Shown here one piece after another: positions 1 to 7,516 of a stretch of 64,000 nucleotides of DNA. The stretch lies in NCBI GenBank assembly GCA_900554305.1, contig USGV01000005.1, positions 1 to 64,000 on the forward strand, given 5' to 3'. Source of the DNA: an uncultured Mycoplasmatota bacterium (lineage in GTDB: Bacteria > Bacillota_I > Bacilli_A > RF39 > UBA660). Position numbers and translations under genes: made by a program. Position 1 is the first letter of the stretch. Each line of letters begins with the position of its first letter. The notes under the pieces are model-generated. The model was not told the origin of the DNA. It worked only from the letters and a program-made list of their open reading frames with translations, and ran no database searches.

Positions 1-1
1 T

Positions 2-295
2 CTTTCCTGTTTAAATATTTATGGCGATTATGATGAGGAATTATTTTTAGAAAAGCATAATGTTTATTATAAGAGAGAATCTCATGCTATTTTTACCTTT
101 ACTATTATGATAACTTTATTTATATATCTTTATTTTTTTATTAGGAATTATAAGGCTTATGAGCTAGCTAGTGAGAGAGAAAAAAGATTGTATTCAATTA
201 AATTATTAGGAAGTGCTTTTTTTATTTCAGGTGTGCTTTGTCTTTTATATTTTCAGCTTTACGAAAAATCTTTTGTTGGTTCTCCGTTGATTTAG
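2..295 (+). CDS. Membrane protein of unknown function (5' end outside window)
   Basis: The reading frame is open from the first complete codon in the window to a TAG at 293-295, so only the last 97 residues are visible. Two hydrophobic stretches are seen: one starting with the ITLFIYLYFF segment, and one near the C-terminus (LLGSAFFISGVLCLLYF), joined by a short charged loop. This suggests a C-terminal pair of membrane helices with the end outside or just inside the membrane. No family is recognised. An internal ATG at 107 would give a 62-residue protein, but the open frame upstream makes a truncated larger gene more likely. It lies directly upstream of rpoZ, where many Firmicutes have gmk. 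Confidence 0.55.
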   Translation, partial: LSCLNIYGDYDEELFLEKHNVYYKRESHAIFTFTIMITLFIYLYFFIRNYKAYELASEREKRLYSIKLLGSAFFISGVLCLLYFQLYEKSFVGSPLI

Positions 296-334
296 TTTAA
301 TTGTAAATCATTGTGTCTAATTATGTCAGCTTGC

Positions 335-363
335 TTGATTATTTTTTTAGAGTGTTTTATTCT
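335..363 (+). promoter_or_regulatory. Probable sigma-A promoter of rpoZ
   Basis: TTGATT at 335-340 and TATTCT at 358-363 are separated by 17 bases, with the rpoZ start 23 bases downstream. Both boxes deviate from consensus, so the assignment is tentative. Confidence 0.35.
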
Positions 364-385
364 AATGATAGGGAGTGTGATACGA

Positions 386-592
386 ATGATTTATCCTTCA
401 ATTGATAAACTATTAAATATTGTTGACTCAAAGTACGAATTAGTTCATATTGCTGCACGTCGTAGTAAAGAGATATCAAAAACAGGTTATTTGCAAATGC
501 CTGCTAATGAGTATAAGAGTACGAAAAATATTGGAAGGGCTTTAGAAGAAGTCACAGAAGGACTGATAGAAGTGAAAAAAGGAGAGAAGTAA
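386..592 (+). CDS. rpoZ: DNA-directed RNA polymerase omega subunit
   Basis: The 68-residue product begins MIYPSIDKLL and contains DSKYELVHIAARRSKEI followed by a NIGRALEEV segment, which match omega subunits closely. Omega binds the beta-prime C-terminus and helps assemble RNA polymerase. The frame is open upstream to a TTG at 311, but ATG 386 is chosen because homology starts there and GGGAG lies just upstream. The length is normal for Gram-positive omega. A hairpin terminator follows, so the gene is probably monocistronic or the end of an operon. Confidence 0.88.
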   Translation: MIYPSIDKLLNIVDSKYELVHIAARRSKEISKTGYLQMPANEYKSTKNIGRALEEVTEGLIEVKKGEK

Positions 593-609
593 TACTTTTC
601 TCTTTTTTT
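578..609 (+). terminator. Intrinsic terminator after rpoZ
   Basis: A stem of about ten pairs (GGAGAGAAGT against ACTTTTCTCT, with G-U pairs, loop AAT) overlaps the rpoZ stop region and is followed by a T run. Confidence 0.75.
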
Positions 610-611
610 CA

Positions 612-620
612 TGTTATACT
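612..620 (+). promoter_or_regulatory. Extended -10 promoter of recX
   Basis: TGTTATACT is an extended -10 (TGn plus TATACT) 17 bases before the recX start. No convincing -35 is visible, as expected for this promoter class. Confidence 0.45.
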
Positions 621-636
621 ATTATCAGGTGATGAC

Positions 637-1383
637 ATGAAAATTTTAAAATATAAGAAAAAACGAAATGGACAATATGAACTGCAGTTGGAGTCTCAAA
701 AAAGTTTAGATTTATATGAAGAGGTCATTTTACAGTTTGAATTATTATTAAAAAAGGATATTAGTGATTATGAGTTAGAAAAAATATTACTTTCTAATCA
801 GGAGTATGATGTTTATTATGTGGCTTTAAAATCTTTAAAAAGTCGCTTCAAATCAGTAAAGGATTTGCGTCTTTCTTTGTTACAAAAAGAATATCCACAG
901 GAGTATGTGGACAAAGCCATCCAAAAATTATTGGATCAAGGGTATTTAAATGATAGAAGTTTTGCTAAGGCATATATTAATACGCAGATGATTACTACTT
1001 CTAAAGGACCTAAAAAGTTAGAAAGAGAATTGTTGGATAAAGGAGTATCCTTAGATATTGTATTAGAAGAACTAGAAATCTTTACTAAAGAAGAACAGGT
1101 CTTAAGGATTGAGAAGGTTGCTGGTAGACTAATTAAAAGCAATAGAACTCGTGGAGGAGTTGTGTTGCGTAAAAAGATTATTCACGATTTACAGAATTTA
1201 GGTTATAGTGTTTCTTTGATTGATGAAGTGTTATCACGTTTAGATTTTGGTAATACAAAAGATATTGCTAAGAAGGAAGCAGAGAAACTATATCGTAGAC
1301 TTAGTAAAAAGTATTCAGGAAAAGAGTTGGAATTTAAAATAAAAGAAAAATTGTATCAGAAAGGTTTATATTATGAAGATTAG
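637..1383 (+). CDS. recX: Regulatory protein RecX
   Basis: This 248-residue protein has the RecX pattern of three-helix repeats: an N-terminal region with YDVYYVALKSLKSR, a central LLDQGYLNDRSFAKAYI segment, and a KGPKKLERELLDKGV segment typical of the family. RecX binds RecA filaments and limits recombinase activity. Length is close to Bacillus RecX. The ATG is preceded by CAGGTGATGAC. Its last codons overlap the start of the next gene (ATG at 1373), implying translational coupling. No recA is in the window. Confidence 0.85.
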   Translation: MKILKYKKKRNGQYELQLESQKSLDLYEEVILQFELLLKKDISDYELEKILLSNQEYDVYYVALKSLKSRFKSVKDLRLSLLQKEYPQEYVDKAIQKLLDQGYLNDRSFAKAYINTQMITTSKGPKKLERELLDKGVSLDIVLEELEIFTKEEQVLRIEKVAGRLIKSNRTRGGVVLRKKIIHDLQNLGYSVSLIDEVLSRLDFGNTKDIAKKEAEKLYRRLSKKYSGKELEFKIKEKLYQKGLYYED

Positions 1384-2800
1384 GCGGTTTATAAAGTGTC
1401 ATAAGTTAGAGCTTTCCTTCTTTGTTTTTTTATTTTCTTTTTCGTTATTTTTAATGTTGTTTTTACGAATGGATATTGATTACTTTTGGCATTATAAAGC
1501 TGGGGAGTATATGGTTCAACATTCTACTATTTTGACTCAAGATGTTTTTTCATGGAGTCTCTTTCATTCTCCATGGGTTTCTCATGAATGGCTTTTTGAA
1601 ATATTACTGTATGGTCTTGATTATTTGTTTGGAGATTTTCATTTGTTTATTTATGTTTTTTCTGTTTCTTTTGGTTTGTTATTATTTTTATTTTTTATAC
1701 AAAAACGAGAGTATTTAAAAAATGTTCCTTTTGCTTTATTATGGACTATCTTTTTTTCTTTGATTTTTACAGGCTTAAGTGGGAGACCGCAGTTACTTAG
1801 TTTTTTGTTTCTTGCTATTAGTGTTTGGCTTGTATTTGATTTCTTCTATCACCCTAATTCAAAAAAAATATATTTTTTACCTTTAGTTAGTTTGTTTTGG
1901 GCTAATATTCATGGTGGGTCTTCTAATTTGCCATACTTATTATGTTTTTTCGCTATTTTTGCTGGATTATTTCAATTTTCTTGTAGGAAGATTGAGGCAG
2001 TGCGGTTAACTAGGAGTCAAATTATTACTTATCTTGTAGTTGCTTTGTTATGTATGCTTGGTATTTTATTTAATCCTCATGGTATTACAATGTTGTTTTA
2101 TCCATACCAAAATATGGGAGATTCTCTGATGCTTTCTACGATCGCAGAATGGCAACCAAGTAATTTAAATGAATTGTCTCATTATGTTTATTTTATATTT
2201 GTTTTTTTTGTTCTTGTTGTTATGATATTTAGTAAAAAAAAGATACGTTTTATTGATGCATTGTTTTATATAGTATTTTTGTATCTTGGATTAAAGAGTA
2301 TTCGTTTTTGGTTTTTTAGTTATATTGTATTTAGTTTTTTTATATTTTATTATATTTCAGAAAGAAAACAAGATTGTTATTCTTGTTTCCTAATTCTTAT
2401 GTTTTCATTTTTGTTGTTTTTGTTTTTTGTTCATAGTTTTTCTTATTCTAGTATTATTACTGCAAAAACTTTGTCAGATGAAGCAATTACAGTTTTAGAA
2501 AAAGAAAAACCTAAAAGGCTATTTAATTATTATGATTATGGAGCTTATTTAATTTATCGAGATATTCCGGTTTTTATTGACGGTCGAGCTGATTTGTATT
2601 CTGGGAAGATATATCGGGATTATCAAGATATTTCTAGACTTCGTTATCGTTTTACAAACTTGTTATCTAAATACCAATTCGATTATTTTATTGTTCCTAA
2701 AAAAAGCGGTATCTTTAGTTATTTGAAAAATAGTCATGTGTATCATATGATTTATTCTGATGATACTTGCGTAATTTTTAAACAAAATAAAAGTACCTAA
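1373..2800 (+). CDS. Polytopic membrane protein, GT-C glycosyltransferase-like
   Basis: A 475-residue protein with about ten hydrophobic segments. After the first helix there is an MDIDYFWHYKAGEYM motif and then SWSLFHSPWVSHEWLFE, resembling the acidic first outer loop of GT-C membrane glycosyltransferases that use polyprenyl-linked sugars. A short C-terminal soluble part contains PVFIDGRADLY. The donor and acceptor cannot be told. It overlaps recX by 11 bases, so it is probably translationally coupled to it despite the unrelated function. A bidirectional terminator follows. The GT-C suggestion rests on topology and the DxD-like loop only. Confidence 0.5.
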   Translation: MKIRRFIKCHKLELSFFVFLFSFSLFLMLFLRMDIDYFWHYKAGEYMVQHSTILTQDVFSWSLFHSPWVSHEWLFEILLYGLDYLFGDFHLFIYVFSVSFGLLLFLFFIQKREYLKNVPFALLWTIFFSLIFTGLSGRPQLLSFLFLAISVWLVFDFFYHPNSKKIYFLPLVSLFWANIHGGSSNLPYLLCFFAIFAGLFQFSCRKIEAVRLTRSQIITYLVVALLCMLGILFNPHGITMLFYPYQNMGDSLMLSTIAEWQPSNLNELSHYVYFIFVFFVLVVMIFSKKKIRFIDALFYIVFLYLGLKSIRFWFFSYIVFSFFIFYYISERKQDCYSCFLILMFSFLLFLFFVHSFSYSSIITAKTLSDEAITVLEKEKPKRLFNYYDYGAYLIYRDIPVFIDGRADLYSGKIYRDYQDISRLRYRFTNLLSKYQFDYFIVPKKSGIFSYLKNSHVYHMIYSDDTCVIFKQNKST

Positions 2801-2812
2801 TGGTACTTTTTT
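2789..2812. terminator. Bidirectional terminator between convergent genes
   Basis: A perfect stem AAAAGTACC/GGTACTTTT with loop TAAT has A and T runs on both sides. It can end the plus-strand membrane gene and the minus-strand prsA; it spans the end of the first coding region and stops at the end of the second. Confidence 0.85.
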
Positions 2813-3809
2813 AATTGGATGTTGAGCCTGATACAGCATCTAATAATTGATCCATCAACTCTTCGTATTGCTTTTCTAATTTATCATCTTGCCACTTTAT
2901 ATTATTTTTTTCTCTAATATCTATTAATGTTTGATAGTGTAGGGTAGAGTTGTTATCTAATTTATTGTTTGCTAAGGTTGTTTTAATATCATCTCTGACC
3001 TTTTTTAATTTAGGTTTTTCTTTTTGGTCTACTTTTAAGATGATGTGATATCCATATTGTGTTTTTACTGGTTCTTTTGTATATTCATCATTATCTAATT
3101 CTTTTACAGCTTCCATGAAGTTTTCGTCCATGTCATCTGTATTGAAATATCCTAGGTCTCCACCATCTTTTGCAGTTGCATTATCGTCAGAATACTCTTT
3201 CGCAAGATCTGCAAAATCTTCTCCATTATTTAGTTTTCTTATAATTTTTTCAGCTTCTTTTTGTGCTTTGTTTTCTGCCTTTTCTTTTTCTTCATCACTT
3301 GCATCGCTATCTACATCTGGAGTAATTAAAATATGACTGGCTTTAATATCTCCAATAATGTTTTTGTCATAGTAATCTTCAATTTCTTTATCTGTTAATT
3401 CATCTTTTAAATAATCTACTACTGCTTCATTTCTTTTATATTCTAGACGTAGCATATCTTCAAGCTCATCTTCGGAGTTTACTCCGAAATATTGTTGAAT
3501 AGCACTTAGAAACATTGTATCATTTGAGCCATAGCTTTCCTTAATTTGATTAATTTGATTTTTTACTGATTCATCTTCTTCATCTGTTGTTGGATATTTT
3601 TCATCAAATAATTCATGATCGATCATATCTACTAACTTAGAAATATTGCTTGTTTTGATTTCATTGTAGTAGTCTGTAGCAGTAATTTTAGCACCTTTTA
3701 GTGATACTGCTGTTTTATTATCATCTAATTTTGCTTCTTTACCACATCCTGTAGTGATTGCAGTAATAGCTAATAGTGAACATAATCCTATTCCGATTTT
3801 TTTATTCAT
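2811..3809 (-). CDS. prsA: PrsA-like foldase lipoprotein (parvulin peptidyl-prolyl isomerase)
   Basis: The 332-residue precursor starts MNKKIGIGLC, with a hydrophobic signal and a lipobox-like TTGC (Cys22), so it is probably lipid-anchored on the outer face of the membrane. Residues of about 150-260 form a parvulin domain: IKASHILI, DFADLAKEYS, GGDLGYF and YGYHIILKVD are all recognisable. PrsA proteins fold secreted proteins after Sec export. The flanking acidic and helical regions match the family's chaperone part. ATG 3809 is chosen because GGAGGAATAA precedes it and the signal peptide begins there; the frame is open 51 bases further upstream. Confidence 0.88.
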   Translation of the reverse strand: MNKKIGIGLCSLLAITAITTGCGKEAKLDDNKTAVSLKGAKITATDYYNEIKTSNISKLVDMIDHELFDEKYPTTDEEDESVKNQINQIKESYGSNDTMFLSAIQQYFGVNSEDELEDMLRLEYKRNEAVVDYLKDELTDKEIEDYYDKNIIGDIKASHILITPDVDSDASDEEKEKAENKAQKEAEKIIRKLNNGEDFADLAKEYSDDNATAKDGGDLGYFNTDDMDENFMEAVKELDNDEYTKEPVKTQYGYHIILKVDQKEKPKLKKVRDDIKTTLANNKLDNNSTLHYQTLIDIREKNNIKWQDDKLEKQYEELMDQLLDAVSGSTSN

Positions 3810-3831
3810 GTTATTCCTCCTAAACACACAT

Positions 3832-3860
3832 ATCATAACAAAAAAAATAAATTCGTGCAA
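3832..3860 (-). promoter_or_regulatory. Sigma-A promoter of prsA
   Basis: On the minus strand, TTGCAC (plus 3855-3860) and TATGAT (plus 3832-3837) are spaced by exactly 17 bases, 23 bases upstream of the prsA start. Confidence 0.65.
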
Positions 3861-3880
3861 TAAATATACTAGATATAATC

Positions 3881-3908
3881 ACACAAATTTCAATTTTGCC
3901 ATAGAATA
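3881..3908 (+). promoter_or_regulatory. Possible mother-cell sporulation promoter (SigK/SigE-like)
   Basis: CATAGAATA at 3900-3908 fits the SigK -10 pattern CATANNNTA and is one mismatch from the SigE -10. An AC dinucleotide lies 17 bases upstream, as in SigK promoters. It is 31 bases before a YjcZ-like spore-type gene. Such short motifs also arise by chance in AT-rich DNA. Confidence 0.3.
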
Positions 3909-3939
3909 TCATGAAAGCATAAAAAAAGGAGGAAAAGAT

Positions 3940-4020
3940 ATGAGTAATTGTATTTCGTCTTCAGCAATCTTATTAGTTTTGTTCATTCTTTTGGTTATTA
4001 TCTTAGGTGCTTATATTTAA
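3940..4020 (+). CDS. YjcZ-like small hydrophobic protein (26 aa)
   Basis: A 26-residue peptide starting MSNCISSSA, followed by one hydrophobic helix (ILLVLFILLVIILGAYI). This layout, a short polar Cys-containing head and then an LVLFILLVIILG helix, is that of YjcZ/YhfA-type sporulation miniproteins in Bacilli. Its ATG follows an AAAGGAGGA ribosome binding site. It was chosen over a longer upstream reading because of this site and the family length. The role of YjcZ proteins is not defined; they are associated with spores. A second similar gene follows 12 bases downstream. Confidence 0.6.
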   Translation: MSNCISSSAILLVLFILLVIILGAYI

Positions 4021-4032
4021 GGAGGTGTTTTA

Positions 4033-4140
4033 ATGTCTTGTTCTGAAAATGTTGCTCCAAGAAGAAATAATAGTTTTGTTATTATTATTGTTTTATACAT
4101 CTTATTAGCTATTATTTTAGGTGGCACAATGTGTTATTAA
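4033..4140 (+). CDS. YjcZ-like small hydrophobic protein (35 aa)
   Basis: A 35-residue peptide with a polar, Arg/Asn-containing head (MSCSENVAPRRNN) and a C-terminal helix IIIVLYILLAIILGG ending in CY. It is preceded by GGAGGTGTTTTA and sits immediately downstream of the 26-residue gene. The shared head-helix design and position indicate a tandem pair. Family membership (YjcZ-like) is inferred from the hydrophobic pattern, as the sequence is too short for certainty. Confidence 0.55.
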   Translation: MSCSENVAPRRNNSFVIIIVLYILLAIILGGTMCY

Positions 4141-4143
4141 TTA

Positions 4144-4175
4144 AGGTAAGAATTTAATTCTTATCTTTTTTATTT
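4144..4175 (+). terminator. Intrinsic terminator after the YjcZ-like pair
   Basis: GGTAAGAAT and ATTCTTATC form a nine-pair stem (one G-U) with loop TTA, followed by a T-rich tail. Confidence 0.75.
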
Positions 4176-4203
4176 TTTGTGGAATACTAATAGTGGTGAT
4201 AGT

Positions 4204-4707
4204 ATGTATTATTATTTAAATTTATTTTTTATTAATTCTTTTTTGGGATTTTTATTAGAAACAGGATTAAAAGTTTTTGTTTTTCATGGAATGAATAATG
4301 GAATTTTATTTGGTCCTTGGATTCCTGTATATGGATTTGGATCGGTCATTATTGTAGCGGTTAGCAAAGTTGTTTTTCGTAAACTAAAATTATCTAAGCT
4401 TTGGAAAACAGTTATTTTGTTTTTTACGGTTTTTTTGTTACTGTCTCTATTAGAATGGTTGGGAGGAGTCGTAATCGAGGCTGTTTTTCATAAAGAGTTT
4501 TGGAGTTATCGCAATCAAAAATATAATCTAGGTCCATATATTTCATTAGGGATGAGTTTATTATGGGGATTTATATCTATATTGTTAGTTTATGTTATTT
4601 TACCTATTGAGGAAAAAATAATAAAAAAAATACCAAGATGGTTTAGTATCTTGGCATTAGTTTTAATTATAATTGATGCTATTCTTACTTGTCTTGTAAG
4701 ACTTTAA
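4204..4707 (+). CDS. Membrane protein of the CmpB / PF06541 type
   Basis: A 167-residue protein with four to five membrane helices. The loop ILFGPWIPVYGFG matches the GP-x-P-VYG-G signature of the family annotated as putative ABC transporter type IV (CmpB-like, PF06541), and LEWLGG and FWSYRN are also typical. The family's function is unproven, and no ATPase gene is adjacent. ATG 4204 is preferred over a TTG at 4177 because GTGGTGATA precedes it. The 3' end overlaps the convergent HIT gene by 23 bases. Confidence 0.65.
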   Translation: MYYYLNLFFINSFLGFLLETGLKVFVFHGMNNGILFGPWIPVYGFGSVIIVAVSKVVFRKLKLSKLWKTVILFFTVFLLLSLLEWLGGVVIEAVFHKEFWSYRNQKYNLGPYISLGMSLLWGFISILLVYVILPIEEKIIKKIPRWFSILALVLIIIDAILTCLVRL

Positions 4708-5083
4708 ATATGTTATCTAAATCTTTTAATTGTTCTTTATTGTAATTAAAATCTATTTTGTCATTTTGATATCTTGGTATTACGTGTATATGAAAATGTC
4801 TAATATCTTGTCCTAAAAAGTTATTTTCACAAATAGTAAAACCTTCACATTTTAATTTTTCTTTTAGTATAGGATATACTTTTTCTCGTAATGTTTTCAT
4901 AGCGTGCATTAATATTTCTTCTGGAATATCTAAGATATTTTCATAATGCTTTTTTGGTAATATTAACAAATGTCCATTACTAATTGGATTAATGTTCATA
5001 ATTACTTTGACCTTACTATCTTCATATACTGTTTTTGATGGTAGTTCGTTGTTGATGATTTTACAAAAAATACAATCTTTCAT
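4685..5083 (-). CDS. HIT-family nucleotide-binding hydrolase
   Basis: A 132-residue protein with the histidine-triad motif HFHIHVIPR (His96, 98, 100) and an N-terminal CIFCKI (Cys4, Cys7) that in this family helps bind zinc together with a His near position 46. HIT proteins hydrolyse phosphoramidates or dinucleotides; the substrate here is unknown. Start 5083 is chosen because homology begins at MKDCIFC and GGAGATGAATAAA lies just upstream, across the stop of the preceding gene. It is probably cotranscribed with the anchored protein encoded upstream. Confidence 0.85.
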   Translation of the reverse strand: MKDCIFCKIINNELPSKTVYEDSKVKVIMNINPISNGHLLILPKKHYENILDIPEEILMHAMKTLREKVYPILKEKLKCEGFTICENNFLGQDIRHFHIHVIPRYQNDKIDFNYNKEQLKDLDNIFKVLQDK

Positions 5084-5084
5084 T

Positions 5085-5864
5085 TTATTCATCTCCATAT
5101 CTTTTATATTCATATTTGATATTATTATCTTTAATGATATTGTTTCCAATACTGTTTTCATCTTCTATCATAATGTAGTAGATTATTTGTGTCAAGTTTT
5201 CTTGATTTAAGTTTTTTTCTGTTAAATTCTTGATGGTGAGACTTTTATTCTCTTTTTTACTATTTATTTTTATTGTATAGTAATTTGGATTGATATTTAA
5301 TGTATTGATATTTTGAATTTGATTTATTATTTGAGCAACTAGAGTAGAAATTTCTTCTGTTTGTAAGGAACTATTTATATTGAATTTAATGTTATAGATA
5401 TTCAATTGCTCTATATTGTTATTAATTATATTTTGCTGTATATTTTTTGTATATTTATTTAATGTTAGAGGAAAGGTAATGGTTGTATTTATATTTAAAT
5501 TGTCTTTTATTTCATTTTCCATAGTTGTTTCTAATTTTGAAAGAATTGTTTTTCCCTCTAGATAATCTTTTTTATAAGTATCCGTTATTTTTTTGTTTTT
5601 ATAAGTAATGTTAAAGTATAAATCTTTATTTTTTTTGTTTGTCACTTTTGCTGTATATGTTTGTGTTTTGTAAGTAATTTTTCCTAGTTTTAAATTTTCT
5701 ATTTCTTCTTTATAGTTTTCGTTTAAATATTTTTCCATCTTTATTTTTATTTTATCTGTATAATAAGGAGCTAATTTTTCAGTTACTACTAATGTTCCAA
5801 GTGATACAAAAGTTATGAAAAAAAGAAGTGCCATTCCTAATATTAATTTTTTATCTTGTTTCAT
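5085..5864 (-). CDS. Membrane-anchored protein of unknown function
   Basis: A 259-residue protein with one N-terminal membrane helix (residues about 7-27) followed by a Lys/Asn/Ile-rich extracytoplasmic region with alternating beta-like segments. No family recognised. The stop codon is one base from the start of the HIT gene, so the two form an operon. Asparagine and isoleucine content is high, in line with low GC rather than with any clear repeat. The ATG follows a GGTGATAAA site. Confidence 0.5.
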   Translation of the reverse strand: MKQDKKLILGMALLFFITFVSLGTLVVTEKLAPYYTDKIKIKMEKYLNENYKEEIENLKLGKITYKTQTYTAKVTNKKNKDLYFNITYKNKKITDTYKKDYLEGKTILSKLETTMENEIKDNLNINTTITFPLTLNKYTKNIQQNIINNNIEQLNIYNIKFNINSSLQTEEISTLVAQIINQIQNINTLNINPNYYTIKINSKKENKSLTIKNLTEKNLNQENLTQIIYYIMIEDENSIGNNIIKDNNIKYEYKRYGDE

Positions 5865-5938
5865 TTTATCACCATTTTTATTGTAACTTTTTTTTCTTTT
5901 TTTGGCAATTTTATTTGTTAAAAATCTATGGAAAAGAG

Positions 5939-5967
5939 TTGTTTTCGATAGTGATTTGTGGTATTAT
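5939..5967 (+). promoter_or_regulatory. Sigma-A promoter of the 6011/6453 gene pair
   Basis: TTGTTT (5939-5944), a 17-base spacer, then TATTAT (5962-5967), about 43 bases before the first start codon. Confidence 0.5.
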
Positions 5968-6010
5968 AATTTTATATGATTAGAGTATGATAGAAGGTGG
6001 TGTTCAGACG

Positions 6011-6460
6011 ATGCAGGAAGAAAAACAAGTAAAGTTTGAAAAAGGTAAAGTTTCTGAATATAATGGTCAACAGGATATCTATTGTGATTTTGTAACAGTC
6101 ACTGAAGGTTCAAAACAGGATGTGTACTATCTTTTAAATGATAAAAAATTGGATAATGGTTTTTATATCGCTTCTACTGTGTTAAAAGAAGCAATTGATC
6201 CTCAGATTCTTCGTACTCATCTCGGGGTTATCAATCAAAAAGGTGATATAATTATTCCTTTTGAAAACAAATCTATAAAAACAATAGAAGATAAGTATTT
6301 ATTAGTTGTTAGAAGTGAAGCTAAAACAAAAAGTGTTTTGGATGCTATTGCTTCTAGAAATGATCCTGCTTCTGCCGAAAAGATGGTTAATGCTAATGCT
6401 AGTATTAAAGATAAGTTAAATAGAATAATGAATGGTCAAGGGGATGAGGTTAATGGGTAA
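6011..6460 (+). CDS. Unknown protein, first of a coupled pair
   Basis: A 149-residue soluble protein without signal or membrane helix. The first two thirds look beta-rich (VKFEKGKVSEYNGQQDIYCDF, then a YYLLNDKKLDNGFYIAS segment); the C-terminus is helical with KLNRIMNGQG. No family recognised. ATG 6011 is preferred to ATG 5987 because GAAGGTGGTG sits at a proper distance. The end overlaps the next gene by 8 bases, so the two proteins are made together and may interact. Confidence 0.5.
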   Translation: MQEEKQVKFEKGKVSEYNGQQDIYCDFVTVTEGSKQDVYYLLNDKKLDNGFYIASTVLKEAIDPQILRTHLGVINQKGDIIIPFENKSIKTIEDKYLLVVRSEAKTKSVLDAIASRNDPASAEKMVNANASIKDKLNRIMNGQGDEVNG

Positions 6461-7427
6461 GTTTATTTTAAATGATTTGCTATCTGAAGGTACAGTTTAT
6501 ACTTTAGATGGAAAAAATATATTTGATAATCAATATTATAGTTTTATTGGAATGACCGATGATTCCTTCTATTGTAGTACTAATGTTCCTGAATCCTCTA
6601 TTGCTCAATTTCCACGTACTGATTTATTTGCGGTAAAGCCAAATGGAATTTTGGCAGAAGACAAGCCATCTAATGATAAAGTAGTTGTTGACCCAGTGCT
6701 TCCAGAAATCAAACCAACAGAAGAAAAGAAAGAGGATACTTTAGATGTTACAGGTGTTTCTGTTTCAAAAGATAAAATTGATGCAGCTTTAAATGCTTCT
6801 GTTTCTGATGATGAGAAAACTTCTATTGTCGAAAACTCTGAATCTTTAGGAGAAAAGAAAGATGAAGAATCAAAAGATTCTCTTGGTATTTTAATTCCAC
6901 CTATTTCTATTGATAAACCTAAAGATGTAGAAATTCCACCTATTGCAGAAACACAAGAAAATAATGAAGTAAAAGATGAAGATGTTGAACCTTTTAATAT
7001 CACTAATGAGCCTTTTCAGTTATCTGGGGAGGAAGAGACTCCTGTAGAAGAAAAGAAAGATTCTGTAGATGCTGACAGTACTTCTATAAGTGAAAATAGC
7101 AACGATAATTCTACGGAAACTAAAGATATGGGTGATGTTGTTCATGCAGTTAGTGATATTGTTCAAAAAAATAAACAGTTAGAACAACAAAATAAAGACT
7201 TAGAAGCTAGAATTTCAGAATTGGAGAAAGAAAATCAAAATTATCAAATACAAACACAAGAAACATCTCAATTAAGGGATGAAAATTCTAGATTGTTAGA
7301 AGAAAATAGAAAACTTACTGTCATTAATGGCGGATTACAAAATACTATGAATCAGATTAGACAAGAATTGGGAATTAATTCTGTTTCTACAGAGACAGCG
7401 AGTTATGAATATCAAAAAGTTGCTTAA
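6453..7427 (+). CDS. Unknown acidic protein with C-terminal coiled coil
   Basis: A 324-residue protein. It has a short N-terminal folded part (residues 1-60), a long acidic, Ser/Thr/Pro-rich and probably disordered middle, and a heptad-type coiled coil at about 235-310 (KNKQLEQQNKDLEARISELE onward). No membrane helix or signal is present, so it should be cytoplasmic, perhaps a scaffold for the protein encoded by the overlapping upstream gene. GATGAGGTT precedes ATG 6453; upstream in-frame starts lack a properly spaced site. Function unknown. Confidence 0.55.
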   Translation: MGKFILNDLLSEGTVYTLDGKNIFDNQYYSFIGMTDDSFYCSTNVPESSIAQFPRTDLFAVKPNGILAEDKPSNDKVVVDPVLPEIKPTEEKKEDTLDVTGVSVSKDKIDAALNASVSDDEKTSIVENSESLGEKKDEESKDSLGILIPPISIDKPKDVEIPPIAETQENNEVKDEDVEPFNITNEPFQLSGEEETPVEEKKDSVDADSTSISENSNDNSTETKDMGDVVHAVSDIVQKNKQLEQQNKDLEARISELEKENQNYQIQTQETSQLRDENSRLLEENRKLTVINGGLQNTMNQIRQELGINSVSTETASYEYQKVA

Positions 7428-7450
7428 AAGTATCGAAAGATACTTTTTCT
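7426..7450 (+). terminator. Intrinsic terminator
   Basis: A perfect AAAAGTATC/GATACTTTT stem with a GAAA tetraloop and T tail, overlapping the stop codon of the coiled-coil gene. Confidence 0.85.
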
Positions 7451-7516
7451 TTTGGTTTAATATTATGGAGCTTTCTTCTTTTTTCTCATAAAATATCATA
7501 TGTATGGGGTGATACT

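Noticed and set aside
3754-3939. In-frame upstream extension of the 26-residue gene
   Set aside because: It would overlap prsA on the other strand and run through both promoters; the strong ribosome binding site is at 3926-3932.
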